The notes under the pieces were generated by a model. It worked only from the letters and a program-made list of their open reading frames with translations, had not been told where the DNA came from and did no database searches. 64,000 bases of DNA from Variovorax atrisoli 110B (lineage in GTDB: Bacteria > Pseudomonadota > Gammaproteobacteria > Burkholderiales > Burkholderiaceae_C), in contig NZ_KB907453.1 in assembly GCF_000382045.1 (NCBI RefSeq), positions 186,001 through 250,000 on the forward strand. Direction: 5' to 3'. This document shows positions 35,844-45,292 of this stretch, in pieces. Positions within the stretch are counted from its first letter, which is position 1. Each line of letters begins with the position of its first letter. A program made the translations under genes and the position numbers.

Positions 35844-37079
35844 CTATTCGTCAAGCCGGACACCAATGATCGAAAAGTACCGATTCAGGTCCCCGTCCTC
35901 CCGCAGCACTTCCTGCATCAGCTGCGGCAGCGGCATGCGACCCCAGGCGACTGCCCGGTTCACCAGGTAGGGCGTCGGGCTGTGCGGCTCCTCGCGCATC
36001 AGGTAGGCCGCCGCCACCTCGAGCAGCCGATAGGCTTCGGCGCGGCTGCCGATGCGGCCGCCCGCCAGCGCTTGCGGGAGCGCCTCGGAGGTAGCGGGAG
36101 GAGAGAAGATGGGAGGAGCTTCGCTCATGTCGTTGTCGTCCATCGGAGTTGCGGTGGGCAGCGGTTCGGCATCTGGCAGCCATCCGGTCGGAGCCGGAGT
36201 GACCGGCTTTTCTTCGTCGCGCGGATCGCGCCCCTGCAGCAGGCTGCGCAGCGCCTGCCGCATGCGCACGAGCATCTCCGTCAGCTTCGACAGGCTGGGT
36301 GCGTCCACGCCCAGCCGTTCGTCGAGCAGGGCTTCCAGGCTGCGCCATGCGTCGGCGGCCACGGCGACCCGGTCGTCGAGTGCGGCGAGCGCATGCAGGT
36401 CGCGCGCGGCGCGCTCGAGGATGTCCTGGCGCGACACCGTCTGCGCGCTCGGCTCCTCGGCCACTTCCTTCCCCTTGGCCTTGGCGTTGCCCGCAGCGCC
36501 GGCCGCGCCCGTGCCGTATTCGCTGGTCAGAGCGCGCTGCCAGTCTCCCAGCGTGATGAAGGGCGGCGAGAAGTCCGGCCATGCGAGCAGCGGCACGCGC
36601 ATCAGCAGCACCTGCGCGATGGCGTCGTTGACCCACACGAAGGTGGCGGTGCGCATGTCGGCGTCGCCGTCGTCGCCGATGAGCGGGTGCACGTCTTCCC
36701 AGAACTCGCGCGCCAGCCCTTCCAGCAGCCGCGCGCCTGCGGTCAGCCCGTCGATCGAATGGCGGTGCACCCAGGCCTCCGTGAGCCAGGCGGCCATCTG
36801 CAGGTCCTTGCTGCGGCGCTGCAGGACCTCGGTGCACAGCATCTCGGTGGTGCGCCAGTCGGCCTTCTTGAGGGGGCGGGTCCATTCGCCCATCGGCAGG
36901 CTGGCGTCTTCCTCGGTGCGCGCCTCGCGGATGCGCGCGCACACCGGGTCGTAGCGCAGCGGAGGGCCGGCCGGGCCTTCGGGGCCCTCCAGCGGCGAGA
37001 GAAAGGTCGCGAGGTCGGGCGCGAAGCCGCCGGCGGCTTCGTAGGCGTCGGCGTTCAAGGGGGACAGCAGGGCGGCCAT
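35844..37079 (-). CDS. tssA: T6SS baseplate/cap protein TssA
   Basis: A 411-residue protein with the ImpA N-terminal domain (about residues 10-150: FLSPLEGPEGPAGPPLRYDP and WTRPLKKADWRTTEML). TssA primes sheath polymerisation at the baseplate and later stays at the distal end or the baseplate, depending on class. The C-terminal part (SRAEAYRLLEVAAAYLMREE and SPTPYLVNRAVAWGRMPLPQ) is the short TssA-type conserved tail. The start ATG at 37079 overlaps the tssM stop as ATGA. A second, much longer frame reading through tssM is a shadow. Confidence 0.93.
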   Translation of the reverse strand: MAALLSPLNADAYEAAGGFAPDLATFLSPLEGPEGPAGPPLRYDPVCARIREARTEEDASLPMGEWTRPLKKADWRTTEMLCTEVLQRRSKDLQMAAWLTEAWVHRHSIDGLTAGARLLEGLAREFWEDVHPLIGDDGDADMRTATFVWVNDAIAQVLLMRVPLLAWPDFSPPFITLGDWQRALTSEYGTGAAGAAGNAKAKGKEVAEEPSAQTVSRQDILERAARDLHALAALDDRVAVAADAWRSLEALLDERLGVDAPSLSKLTEMLVRMRQALRSLLQGRDPRDEEKPVTPAPTGWLPDAEPLPTATPMDDNDMSEAPPIFSPPATSEALPQALAGGRIGSRAEAYRLLEVAAAYLMREEPHSPTPYLVNRAVAWGRMPLPQLMQEVLREDGDLNRYFSIIGVRLDE

Positions 37080-40000
37080 CAGGGCATGTTCCATTCGGGA
37101 GCGCGCGTGGGAAACGCGGTGGGCCAGATCAGGGCGTTCTTCTTGCCGGCGGGGCTTGCGGCGACGCGCAGGAACACGCGCGCGCGTCCTCCGTCGGGCG
37201 CCTGGGCAGCGTCGCCGGCCGACTGGGCCACCAGCGGAAACTCGAACTTCAGCAGCTGCGAGCGGCCATCGGGCCGCTGCGCCGGATCGCCTTCGCGCTG
37301 CCGCTGCGCCAGCGTGAACAGCGCCCACGGGTCGGCGAAGCGGAAGCTCACGGTCTGGCCGTCGGTGATCAGCGCATGCTGCTGCGGGTCGGCGCGTGCG
37401 ATCAGCGGCGAGTCCTTCGCGATGCGCAGCACCAGCGCCACCGGCATGCCGTATTCCCAGCGCAGCGTGCGCGGCGCATCGCGCAGCCTCAGCACCTGGT
37501 CGCCCACTTCGAAGGACCAGTCGATGATCTTGTTGCCCTCGATCTCGGCCATGGTGTTCGCGCGGAAGTCCACGCTCAGGTCGTAGCCGGGGGCGGCGCC
37601 TTCCTCGGACGGGAAGAGCGGCTGCAGGAAGTCGCGCGAGCGTGCGAACTGCTCGGCGAAGCGGCGTGCGCCGGCGCCGGGCATGCCGGCGTTGCGCGCG
37701 CCGGTGTCCGCACCGCGGTTCTCCTTGAGCGCGCGCGACAGCGGATCGAACGCGCGCAGCAGGTCGTTCACGTCCGCCGGGTCGGCGAGCTCGAAGGCGC
37801 GCCCCGTCGCCGGGCCGAACGGATGCCGGCCTGCCAGCGAGCGGTTGAAGCGGGTGGCGAACTGCGTCCACAGCTCCTGCTGGTCGCCGAACTGGAGCTC
37901 CTGGCAGCGCGCGAGCAGTGCGCTGTAGATCTGCTGGTGGCGGTCGGCGAAGTAGTCGCCGATGCGCGTGGCCGGCGCCTTGCCGGCCAGCTTCGCGCCG
38001 CAGGTCTCGCGGTCGATCTCGGCGCCGGTGGTGCCCAGGAACTGTTCGAGCAGCAGCAGGCTGCTGTTCGGGTTCTTCAACCGGTAGCGCTCCAGGTCGC
38101 GGTTGATCGCCTGCCAGCGCTGCGCGAGCACCGAGCCTGCGCCCACGCCGTCGAGCGCGGCGATGTAGCTGTCGGCCAGCTTGCCCAGCGTTTCCACGCG
38201 GTTGAACTGCTGGCCCAGGTAGGCCGCGAGCGAACCCACGTCCGAGACGCCGAAGGCCGCCAGCATCGGCCCGCGCTCGCCGCGCCAGGACTGGAAGTCG
38301 CGCCCGCGCATGGCGTAGAGCTCCGACTGGTTGAAGGCTTCGTCGACCGCTTCCAGCCGCTGCATCGCGTCGCGCGAGATCATCGCGCGCAGGTCTTCGG
38401 CGCGCGAGCCCGCGCCCAGTTCGTACAGCAGCGCCTGGATCTTCACGAGGCGCTGGCGCGAGGCCTCGTAGGCGGCCGCCTGGGTGTCGACGGAGCGGCC
38501 GCCGTCGCCCATGCCGTTGGCGGCATCGGCGACCTGGTCGACCACCAGCTGCGCGAAGTGCGCATTGAGCGCGCCCTCGATGCCCGGGCGCAGCGTGGCC
38601 GGAAAGGCCTGCATGCCTTCGCTCATGTAGCGCTTGCGGATGTCGCCCACGGCCAGCGCCTGGTCGAGCCGCGGCAGGTCCCACACGGCCAGTGTGCGGG
38701 TGCCGCCGCCAGGCAGTTCGCGGTCGCGCGCGGGCGCCATGAAGGGCTGAGCCAGCAGCGCGGTGAGGGCGTCGCGCAGGGCGATGCGCTCGGGCGCCAG
38801 CGCGAAGCGGCCGTCCTTGTCCTGCCACACCAGGCCGGGCTGGGCGCCGCCGAAGCGCAGGTTGAACTCGACGCGGAACTTCTGGAATGCATCCTGCGCG
38901 CGGTTTCTCACCGCCTCTGCCGACTCCAGCCCCAGCAGCCGGTTCTGCTCGATGCGCGCGATCGTGCGGTCGTAGGAAGGGCCGAGCACCAGCACCGGCT
39001 GGCGCATCCAGCCGCCCTTGCCGGAGGCGACCAGGTCCTCCTGGTCCTTGATGGCCGCGATCACCTCGCGGAAGCTGGCCGTGGTGCGCGTGAAGGTGCC
39101 GGTGCTCGCGAGCGAAGGCAGCAGCCGCGCGAGCGACTGCTCCGACACCAGCAGCTCGTTGTTGACGAAGAGCCGCGCATCGAGCTGCACCGTGCCCTTG
39201 TCGAGCGCGCAGCGCAGCGCCGACTGCACCGGGGCCAGCGGAATGGCCAGCGCATTGCCTTCGGCCGCCTGGCGGAAGTAGCGCAGGTTGCGGCTCAGGT
39301 CGGCCGGCAGTTCCGCGCCCAGCGCGTAGCGCACGGCCACGCGAAGGTCTTCCGCATTGCCGGTGGCCGGCTGGCGCAGCCGCTCCACCGCCTGCAGCGC
39401 GGCATCGAGCTGCTCGACCGAGCCCAGGTAGCGCTGCAGCGCGCCGAACTCGGGCTGGTCTTCCACCAGCAGGCCGTTCTTGCGCGGCGCGTCGCCGATG
39501 GTCCTGAAGCTCGGCGGCAGGCCGCAGCTCGCGCCCACGATGAATTCGCCGGTGGCTTCGTCCTGCTCGACGGCGCTTAACTGGCTCACGCGCGCCATCA
39601 GCTCGCGCCGCAGCGTGCTCACGGCGATGTCGCCGAACTCGCGCTCGATGCGTTCGATCACGCGCTCGTTCAGGTCGTCGAAGGGCTGCCAGGAGCCGGG
39701 CATGAAGAAGGAATACGTGCCGTCGGTGCGCAGCCGTTCGTTCATGGCCAGCAGCGAGAGCGCCTTGTTGCGGTACCAGGCGGTCGGAATGGTCTCGCCG
39801 CGCTGCAGCGCGCGCATGCGGTATTGCGCGTCGTGCTGCAGCTGCGCAAGCGCCGGCACCAGCGTGGCGTTGTGCCGGTGCAGCTGCCAGGCAGCCACGA
39901 TCAGGCCGATGCCCCAGCCGCCCAGGAAGATCACCGCCGTCCAGCGCAGCGCGCGATGCAGCACGGGGCGAGTGAGCGTCTGCGTGCGCGAAGGCCGCGT

Positions 40001-41143
40001 GAGGCCGTATTCCAGGAAGATCTTCTTCTCGAACAGGTCGCGCAGGAAGGCCGGCTGGCGCATCAGCTGCGCGATCAGGTCGCCGCCGACGGGCTCCAGG
40101 TCCTTGTGGCCGTAGGCATCGTGCTGGGCGTCGATGGCCGCCACCGTCTGCGCCGATTCGCCGCTGTCGCCCGTGAGGTAGATGCCGCGGAAGAAGAAGG
40201 GCTCGTGGTACGCGCTGGGGCGCATCAGCTCGTCGACGTACAGCTGCAGCTGGCCGCGCAGCGCCTCGATGCGCGAAGGCAGCAGCAGCTGCGCGCCGGC
40301 GCCCTGGGGCTCTGCGCCGGTGGCGAAGAGCTCGGCCGACACGTCCGACACCGAGCGCACCACGGTACCCACCGCCTCGTCGACCCACGCCGGCTGGTAG
40401 GTGGTCGAGAGGTCGTAGGGCGAAGACCAGCCCAGCATGCTTGCGCGCAGCGGCTCCGGCAGGGCGCTCGCGAAGGCGCTGAAGCCTTCGAGCTGCTCCG
40501 CGCCGGTCACCAGAACGTACACCGCGAAGCGCATCGCGAAGCGGTTCTGCGCGAGCCACAGGCGGCGGTGCGCGAGCTTGGCGCGCTTGGAGAGCTCGAG
40601 CCGCCCGTCGGTGCTGTCGTCCAGCAGCAGGGCCGCCGGGATGGTGATGACCACCGAATCGAAGGGCCGCTGCGGCCGGTAGGCGCGGCACATGCCGAGG
40701 AACTCGTCCCACGGCTTCTCGGAGGCATCGTCGTCGTCGGGCGAACCCAGGTAGGCGCCCTGGATGTCGATGACAACGCCGCGGTCGAAGAAGTGCCACG
40801 AGATGCCCTGCGTGGCTGCGGCCGAGGCCGACTCGGTGCTCAGCGCGCTCGCCACGCCCGACTGCTCGATGGGCAGCTGCCGATGGTCGTCGCCCTCGTT
40901 GAGCAGCATGATCCACGGGATGCCGTAGCGGTCGGCGCGCGAGGCGATGTTGCCCTCGATCAGCTCCACCGCCTGGCGGAACGAGCTGCGCAGCGAGTCG
41001 AAGCGGATGCGCGCGACCTTCGGATCGCTCGACGGCTTGGCGTGCGAGCGCCGCGCCGCGAAGTACAGCACCATGCCGAGCACGAGCAGCACCACCAGCG
41101 TCAGCACCGCGATGGAAATCAGGAAGAGCTGGTCGGTCAGCAT
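37079..41143 (-). CDS. tssM: T6SS membrane complex protein TssM (IcmF)
   Basis: A 1354-residue inner membrane protein that links the T6SS baseplate to the outer membrane lipoprotein TssJ. A first membrane helix lies at about residues 8-30 and another near 430 (WTAVIFLGGWGIGLIVAAW); the long periplasmic part follows. The place where other TssM proteins have a Walker A P-loop reads PWIMLLNEGDDHRQLPIEQS, without the GxxGxGK(T/S) motif, so nucleotide binding is unlikely. The start ATG at 41143 has GGAGG eight bases upstream. TssL is encoded just before it. Confidence 0.93.
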   Translation of the reverse strand: MLTDQLFLISIAVLTLVVLLVLGMVLYFAARRSHAKPSSDPKVARIRFDSLRSSFRQAVELIEGNIASRADRYGIPWIMLLNEGDDHRQLPIEQSGVASALSTESASAAATQGISWHFFDRGVVIDIQGAYLGSPDDDDASEKPWDEFLGMCRAYRPQRPFDSVVITIPAALLLDDSTDGRLELSKRAKLAHRRLWLAQNRFAMRFAVYVLVTGAEQLEGFSAFASALPEPLRASMLGWSSPYDLSTTYQPAWVDEAVGTVVRSVSDVSAELFATGAEPQGAGAQLLLPSRIEALRGQLQLYVDELMRPSAYHEPFFFRGIYLTGDSGESAQTVAAIDAQHDAYGHKDLEPVGGDLIAQLMRQPAFLRDLFEKKIFLEYGLTRPSRTQTLTRPVLHRALRWTAVIFLGGWGIGLIVAAWQLHRHNATLVPALAQLQHDAQYRMRALQRGETIPTAWYRNKALSLLAMNERLRTDGTYSFFMPGSWQPFDDLNERVIERIEREFGDIAVSTLRRELMARVSQLSAVEQDEATGEFIVGASCGLPPSFRTIGDAPRKNGLLVEDQPEFGALQRYLGSVEQLDAALQAVERLRQPATGNAEDLRVAVRYALGAELPADLSRNLRYFRQAAEGNALAIPLAPVQSALRCALDKGTVQLDARLFVNNELLVSEQSLARLLPSLASTGTFTRTTASFREVIAAIKDQEDLVASGKGGWMRQPVLVLGPSYDRTIARIEQNRLLGLESAEAVRNRAQDAFQKFRVEFNLRFGGAQPGLVWQDKDGRFALAPERIALRDALTALLAQPFMAPARDRELPGGGTRTLAVWDLPRLDQALAVGDIRKRYMSEGMQAFPATLRPGIEGALNAHFAQLVVDQVADAANGMGDGGRSVDTQAAAYEASRQRLVKIQALLYELGAGSRAEDLRAMISRDAMQRLEAVDEAFNQSELYAMRGRDFQSWRGERGPMLAAFGVSDVGSLAAYLGQQFNRVETLGKLADSYIAALDGVGAGSVLAQRWQAINRDLERYRLKNPNSSLLLLEQFLGTTGAEIDRETCGAKLAGKAPATRIGDYFADRHQQIYSALLARCQELQFGDQQELWTQFATRFNRSLAGRHPFGPATGRAFELADPADVNDLLRAFDPLSRALKENRGADTGARNAGMPGAGARRFAEQFARSRDFLQPLFPSEEGAAPGYDLSVDFRANTMAEIEGNKIIDWSFEVGDQVLRLRDAPRTLRWEYGMPVALVLRIAKDSPLIARADPQQHALITDGQTVSFRFADPWALFTLAQRQREGDPAQRPDGRSQLLKFEFPLVAQSAGDAAQAPDGGRARVFLRVAASPAGKKNALIWPTAFPTRAPEWNMP

Positions 41144-41183
41144 CGCGACGCCCTCCGGTGAATTCTGTGAAGACGCATGTCGT

Positions 41184-41945
41184 TCATCGCAGGTGTGCCC
41201 CCGATGCATCGACCGCGCCCGGCTGCAGCACCTGCCGCACCGGCCACGACTGCCACAGCCACAGCAGCTCCGACACCGCCAGCAGCGTGGCGACGCCCAG
41301 CAGGAACAGCACCGTCCAGCGGCTCAGCGTGGGCAGCTTGCGCGGAGCGATGTGCGAGAGCGTGCTCGCGTAGGCGCGCTCCGAGACCACGCGGTCGCGG
41401 CCCGAGAAATCGGCCGGCCGCTGGTAGACGAACTGGAAGAGCTCCTCGCGGTAGCCCAGCAGGCGCGCTTCCTCGCCCGCGCCGCGGTACTTGCCCTGGA
41501 AGCCCAGCGCCAGCGCGAAGAGGTACAGCCTTGCGATGTCGCGCTTGGAGGGCTCGCGCCCCGACAGCAGCTCCTCGATGCGGCTGAACACCAGGTCGCC
41601 CGCGATGTTGGTGCGAAAGAGCGACGACTCCAGCAGGTGGGCCGTCCAGCGCTCGCGGCCGATCCACGGCGTGTGCAGCAGGATCTCGTCGGCCAGCGCG
41701 GCCTTGAGGTAGCGCGCGTCGGCCACGTTCTCCAGCTCGAAGCGAGAGCTCTCGCGGCGCGATTCGAGCGACTGCAGCTCCAGCAGGTTCTCCAGGTGGC
41801 GCGCCAGCGTCTGCGCGACGGTGTCGATGTCGCTCTCGCGCGATTCGGCGGTGCGGTCGCGTGCCTTCACGATCTCGTCGTAGAAGGCGCGGAACTGCCG
41901 CGTGATGTGGTCGTCGACCGCGAGGTCGGGGAGGTTGCGTGCCAT
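41184..41945 (-). CDS. tssL: T6SS membrane complex protein TssL (DotU)
   Basis: A 253-residue inner membrane protein. The cytoplasmic DotU domain (about residues 10-200) has ALADEILLHTPWIG and ALALGFQGKYRG, and one membrane helix is at about 213-233 (WTVLFLLGVATLLAVSELLW). There is no C-terminal OmpA/peptidoglycan-binding extension. It forms the membrane complex with TssM and TssJ. The start is the ATG at 41945, seven bases after tssK; the frame is open further upstream but inside tssK. Confidence 0.93.
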   Translation of the reverse strand: MARNLPDLAVDDHITRQFRAFYDEIVKARDRTAESRESDIDTVAQTLARHLENLLELQSLESRRESSRFELENVADARYLKAALADEILLHTPWIGRERWTAHLLESSLFRTNIAGDLVFSRIEELLSGREPSKRDIARLYLFALALGFQGKYRGAGEEARLLGYREELFQFVYQRPADFSGRDRVVSERAYASTLSHIAPRKLPTLSRWTVLFLLGVATLLAVSELLWLWQSWPVRQVLQPGAVDASGAHLR

Positions 41946-41952
41946 GGTCAGG

Positions 41953-43293
41953 TCAATCCTTGATGAACAGCACGATTTCCTGCGGAGGCTGCACGGTGGC
42001 GCCTTCGTTGGCGTTGGCAATCACCAGCAGCTCGGCGGGCACGGTCAGCCCCGGGCTGGTCTGGATCGCGTAGAGCAGGTAGCCCGAGCCCGGGCGCAGG
42101 CCCAGCTCGTCGGCCGACTCGATGCAGCGGCGCACCGCGCCCAGCACGCGGCGTTCGCGCAGCGAGGGGTAGGCCGACTGCGAACCGACGATGGCGCTGT
42201 CCATCCAGGCCATCAGGTCCTTGTCGGACTGCCCGCGCAGGCCCACCACGATGCGTGCGCCCGACACCCACTGCGGCTGCAGCGTGGTCTCGAAGGCGCC
42301 CTGGCGGAAGTCGAACTTGTGCTCGCGGTACTCCTGGCTCACTTCCGAAACCGCGTCGCGCAGCGCCAGCAGCAGCGGCTGGAACACGCGCGACGGGTCG
42401 GCGTGGTCGTAGTCCATCGGCACCGGCGGCACACCGCCAGGACGCAGCAGGCTCAGCGAGGCCAGCAGCGCGCACAGCGACCAGTACATCGGCAGCGGAT
42501 GCAGGTGCGGCGTGCGCATCACCGCCTCCGCGTGCGGCAGGCCCGACAGCAGGCTGCGCAGCCGGTCCTTCAGCTCCAGGTGGGCGAGGCGGTCGTCGAT
42601 GCGCGAGGAGGGCACCGCCGTCTGTTTCGCCACGAAGGCGGCCTTGCCGCGCAGCTGGCCGAGCAGGGCGGACGCGGCCGTCCACAGCGGGTTGTCGCGC
42701 GCCACTTCGAGCAGCGGCGGCTGCGCCTCGCCCAGCTTCACCACCTCGTTGTCCTTGAAGACCTGGCCCAGGCGCAGGTGGACGTGCGTGCCGGGCGGCA
42801 CCGCGCCTGCGCTGAGCGCGAGGCGCGGCAGCATGCGCGGGATGTTCGCGGGCTCGGCGTCCGACACTGCGTCTTCCACCGGCGCGCCGGCCACCGAGCG
42901 GAAGCGCACTGTCGCGGCGCGATGCCGGTTGGGCGCGGTGACGGGCAGCGTGAGGTAGATGTCCAGCGGCTCGTTGGCCAGCCGCTCGGCATAGGGCGCG
43001 AGCGAGAGTTCGAGCGCGCCGTGCGCGGCCTCGGCGGCCGAGAACTGCACCGCGGTGCCGTCGGGCAGGATGGCTTCGAGCGCCAGCACGCGCAGCAGGC
43101 CGGCCGGCAGCAGGCCCTGGTCGAACACCAGGCGGCGCACGCCCCACGCGAAGGGCGCTGCGGCCAGTGTCTGCCAGGCCACGAGGGTGTCCATGCGCGC
43201 GGAGAACTGCTGGAAGTGCTGCGGCGATAGCAGCATGCCTTCATGCCACTCGACGCGGTCGGTGATGGGGGCGGCGCGGTGCAGGTCAGACAT
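41953..43293 (-). CDS. tssK: T6SS baseplate protein TssK
   Basis: A 446-residue cytoplasmic baseplate protein that connects the baseplate to TssL and TssM. The N-terminus VEWHEGMLLSPQHFQQ is the TssK signature. The C-terminal head (GRGYLLYAI-like segment GSGYLLYAIQTSPGL) fits the family. The length is normal. It lies between tssJ (59-base gap) and tssL (7-base gap) on the same strand. Confidence 0.95.
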   Translation of the reverse strand: MSDLHRAAPITDRVEWHEGMLLSPQHFQQFSARMDTLVAWQTLAAAPFAWGVRRLVFDQGLLPAGLLRVLALEAILPDGTAVQFSAAEAAHGALELSLAPYAERLANEPLDIYLTLPVTAPNRHRAATVRFRSVAGAPVEDAVSDAEPANIPRMLPRLALSAGAVPPGTHVHLRLGQVFKDNEVVKLGEAQPPLLEVARDNPLWTAASALLGQLRGKAAFVAKQTAVPSSRIDDRLAHLELKDRLRSLLSGLPHAEAVMRTPHLHPLPMYWSLCALLASLSLLRPGGVPPVPMDYDHADPSRVFQPLLLALRDAVSEVSQEYREHKFDFRQGAFETTLQPQWVSGARIVVGLRGQSDKDLMAWMDSAIVGSQSAYPSLRERRVLGAVRRCIESADELGLRPGSGYLLYAIQTSPGLTVPAELLVIANANEGATVQPPQEIVLFIKD

Positions 43294-43352
43294 GGCGTGC
43301 TCCCGCGCGGCTGATTTGAAGTTGTTGGTTCACTTGAAGGAATCCGTGTTGT

Positions 43353-43829
43353 TCAGCGAGACGCGGCCGACACGTCGAAGCTCTGGGTATCGAAGCGCGC
43401 CACGATCGAGCCCTTGAGGTCTTCCACCCGGATGCGGTTCGCACCGGGCGTGGTGTAGTTCGCGAAGACGAGCACCGCCGCCACTCGCGGCGAGCCGATG
43501 GCGCTGGCGGGCACGCGGATCGTCTGTCCCGGCACCAGCTCCCATGAGAGGTACGACAGGCTCTGGGGAAAGGTCTTCTGCAGGTCGGCGCGCGCGCCGA
43601 ACCACTTGGCGGCCGTGAGCTCGGTGACGCGCGCGAGCATCGCGTCGTCGAGCACCATCACCACGTCGACCGCCACCGGGCTGTTCTGGTTGGCGCCGGG
43701 CGCGGCGGAGAGCGTGAGCTCGTTCCAGCTCACCCGTGTGCCCTTGGGAAAGAGGCTGCCGCATGCGGCCAGCTGCACGATGAGCAGCAGCGCCGCCATC
43801 CGCTTGAGAAGGTTCTTCGTCCGGTTCAT
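43353..43829 (-). CDS. tssJ: T6SS outer membrane lipoprotein TssJ
   Basis: A 158-residue lipoprotein. The signal MNRTKNLLKRMAALLLIVQL ends in a lipobox LAACGS, so Cys23 is lipidated. The mature beta-sandwich (VSWNELTLSAAPGANQNSPV and VDVVMVLDDAMLA) matches TssJ, which caps the membrane complex and holds TssM. The ATG at 43829 overlaps the stop of the upstream transporter-like gene as ATGA. That coupling ties the transporter to the secretion system at the level of translation. Confidence 0.9.
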   Translation of the reverse strand: MNRTKNLLKRMAALLLIVQLAACGSLFPKGTRVSWNELTLSAAPGANQNSPVAVDVVMVLDDAMLARVTELTAAKWFGARADLQKTFPQSLSYLSWELVPGQTIRVPASAIGSPRVAAVLVFANYTTPGANRIRVEDLKGSIVARFDTQSFDVSAASR

Positions 43830-45292
43830 CGCGAAATTCCTGTGTTCGCCGCGGCGGGGGATGCATGCGTGACCGCCGACTGCGCCTGCCGCACGCCCAC
43901 GGCAATGCCCATCAGCAGGATCAGCACCGAGGCCAGCACGCTGCAGCCCGCGAGCAGCGCGACGTGCCCGCGCGCGAACACGAAGCGCAGCGGCTGCGCG
44001 GGCTTGATCTCGGCGGCCGGCGCAGCCACGCGCTCCGAAGGCAGCCCGGCCGACACCACGGAGATCAGCGCGCAGGTGGCCAGCAGCGTCAGCAGGTTGC
44101 GCGGGCCCTCGCAGATCAGGTCGATGGCCAGGAACAGCGCCAGCGCCGCCTCGATGGGCAGCTGCAGCATCGACAGCACGATGCCCGCGTAGCTCACGTT
44201 GGTCATGCTGTTGTTGCCGGCCGAGGCGAAGGCCGCGATGGTCGCGCCGATGCCGATGGTGGCGATGTCGGCCGCGCCGAGCGTGCGGTCGTAGAGGTTG
44301 GCGACGAACAGCGCCGCCAGCACGTAGTAGAGCGCGGAGCCCGCGCGCAGGAACACCGAGGCCGTGGGAACCACGAGTTCGACGATGCCGCGGCTGAAGC
44401 CCAGCCGCGCGCTCATCGCCTCGATGGTGTGCGGGATGCTCGCCGTGGTGCTCGAGGACATCAGGCTCACCAGCATCGGCGTCTTCAGGTGCTGCAGCAC
44501 CTCGGCCAGCGGCTGGTTGCCGCGCCGGTGGATCACCGCGATGGCCGCGGTGCCCAGCAGCGCCACCAGCACCACGAAATGCAGCAGGAAGCCGCTCATG
44601 GCGCGGATCGTCACCGCGTCGGTCTGCGACAGTACGTGCGCCGACATGCCGAAGGCCACCACCGGCAGCAGGATATTGGCGCGCGCGATGATGAGTTCGA
44701 GCGTGCGGTAGATGCCCTCGAACATGTGGTTGAGGGCCGCGTGCTGCGTGCGCGCGAGCGCCGCGAAGGCCAGCCCGAAGAGCAGCGCGCACGAGAGGAT
44801 GCCCAGCGAGCGCCCCTCCGCAAGCACGCGGAAGAAGTTGTCGGGCACCACGCTGGCGCGCGGGCGCTCGACCGAAGTGGCCTGCGTGCCGTGGTCGTAC
44901 AGGCGCATCTCGATGTCGCCGCCGTCGCCCGCCCTCTGCACCAGTTCGCCGAGGTGTTCGCGCGCTTCGGCGTCCAGCTGCGCACCCGGCGCGTTGACCC
45001 AGCCCAGCGCGAGACCGGTCGCGGCGCAGCTCACCACCAGCAGCAGCGCAAGGCTCGCGATCATCGCGATGCGCCGCCCCGGAAAGGGCAGTCCCATGGT
45101 CTGGCGCAGGCCGAAGAAGGTCGCCACCACCAGCAGCGGAATGGCCGCCATGCTGACGATCGCCAGGTAGACCTGCGCCGCCGTGTACGCCACCTCGCCC
45201 AGCGCGGGCACGTACACACCCGCGACGGCGCCTGCCGCCATGCACACCAGCAGGGCGAGCAGGCTGTGGGACATGCGCGTCAGGAAACCCAT
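43826..45292 (-). CDS. DAACS-family transporter-like protein inside the T6SS operon (copy 1)
   Basis: A 488-residue membrane protein of the dicarboxylate/amino acid:cation symporter family (GltPh fold) with about eight helices and two re-entrant loops. HP1 reads MSSSTTASIPHTIEAMSARL, close to the usual SSS-ATLP loop. The Na+ and substrate motif NMDGT is replaced by LRAGS. In TM8 the GltPh residues D394, R397, T398, N401 and D405 correspond to E, R, N, T and T. An extra loop (about residues 105-150) precedes the second half. The start at 45292 overlaps the racemase by 13 bases; an internal ATG lies at 45274. The stop overlaps tssJ. Transport ability is uncertain. Confidence 0.85.
   Translation of the reverse strand: MGFLTRMSHSLLALLVCMAAGAVAGVYVPALGEVAYTAAQVYLAIVSMAAIPLLVVATFFGLRQTMGLPFPGRRIAMIASLALLLVVSCAATGLALGWVNAPGAQLDAEAREHLGELVQRAGDGGDIEMRLYDHGTQATSVERPRASVVPDNFFRVLAEGRSLGILSCALLFGLAFAALARTQHAALNHMFEGIYRTLELIIARANILLPVVAFGMSAHVLSQTDAVTIRAMSGFLLHFVVLVALLGTAAIAVIHRRGNQPLAEVLQHLKTPMLVSLMSSSTTASIPHTIEAMSARLGFSRGIVELVVPTASVFLRAGSALYYVLAALFVANLYDRTLGAADIATIGIGATIAAFASAGNNSMTNVSYAGIVLSMLQLPIEAALALFLAIDLICEGPRNLLTLLATCALISVVSAGLPSERVAAPAAEIKPAQPLRFVFARGHVALLAGCSVLASVLILLMGIAVGVRQAQSAVTHASPAAANTGISR

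Noticed and set aside
35844..40916. A 1690-codon open frame on the minus strand running through tssA and most of tssM
   Set aside because: Only the tssA part matches a protein family. The rest is an alternate frame of tssM with arginine/alanine-rich sequence, typical of high-GC shadow frames.
43353..45245. A 630-codon minus-strand frame spanning tssJ and much of the DAACS copy 1 gene, suggesting a fusion
   Set aside because: TssJ begins with its own ATG and lipobox signal, and the upstream part is the wrong frame of the DAACS gene, whose correct frame contains clear transporter motifs.
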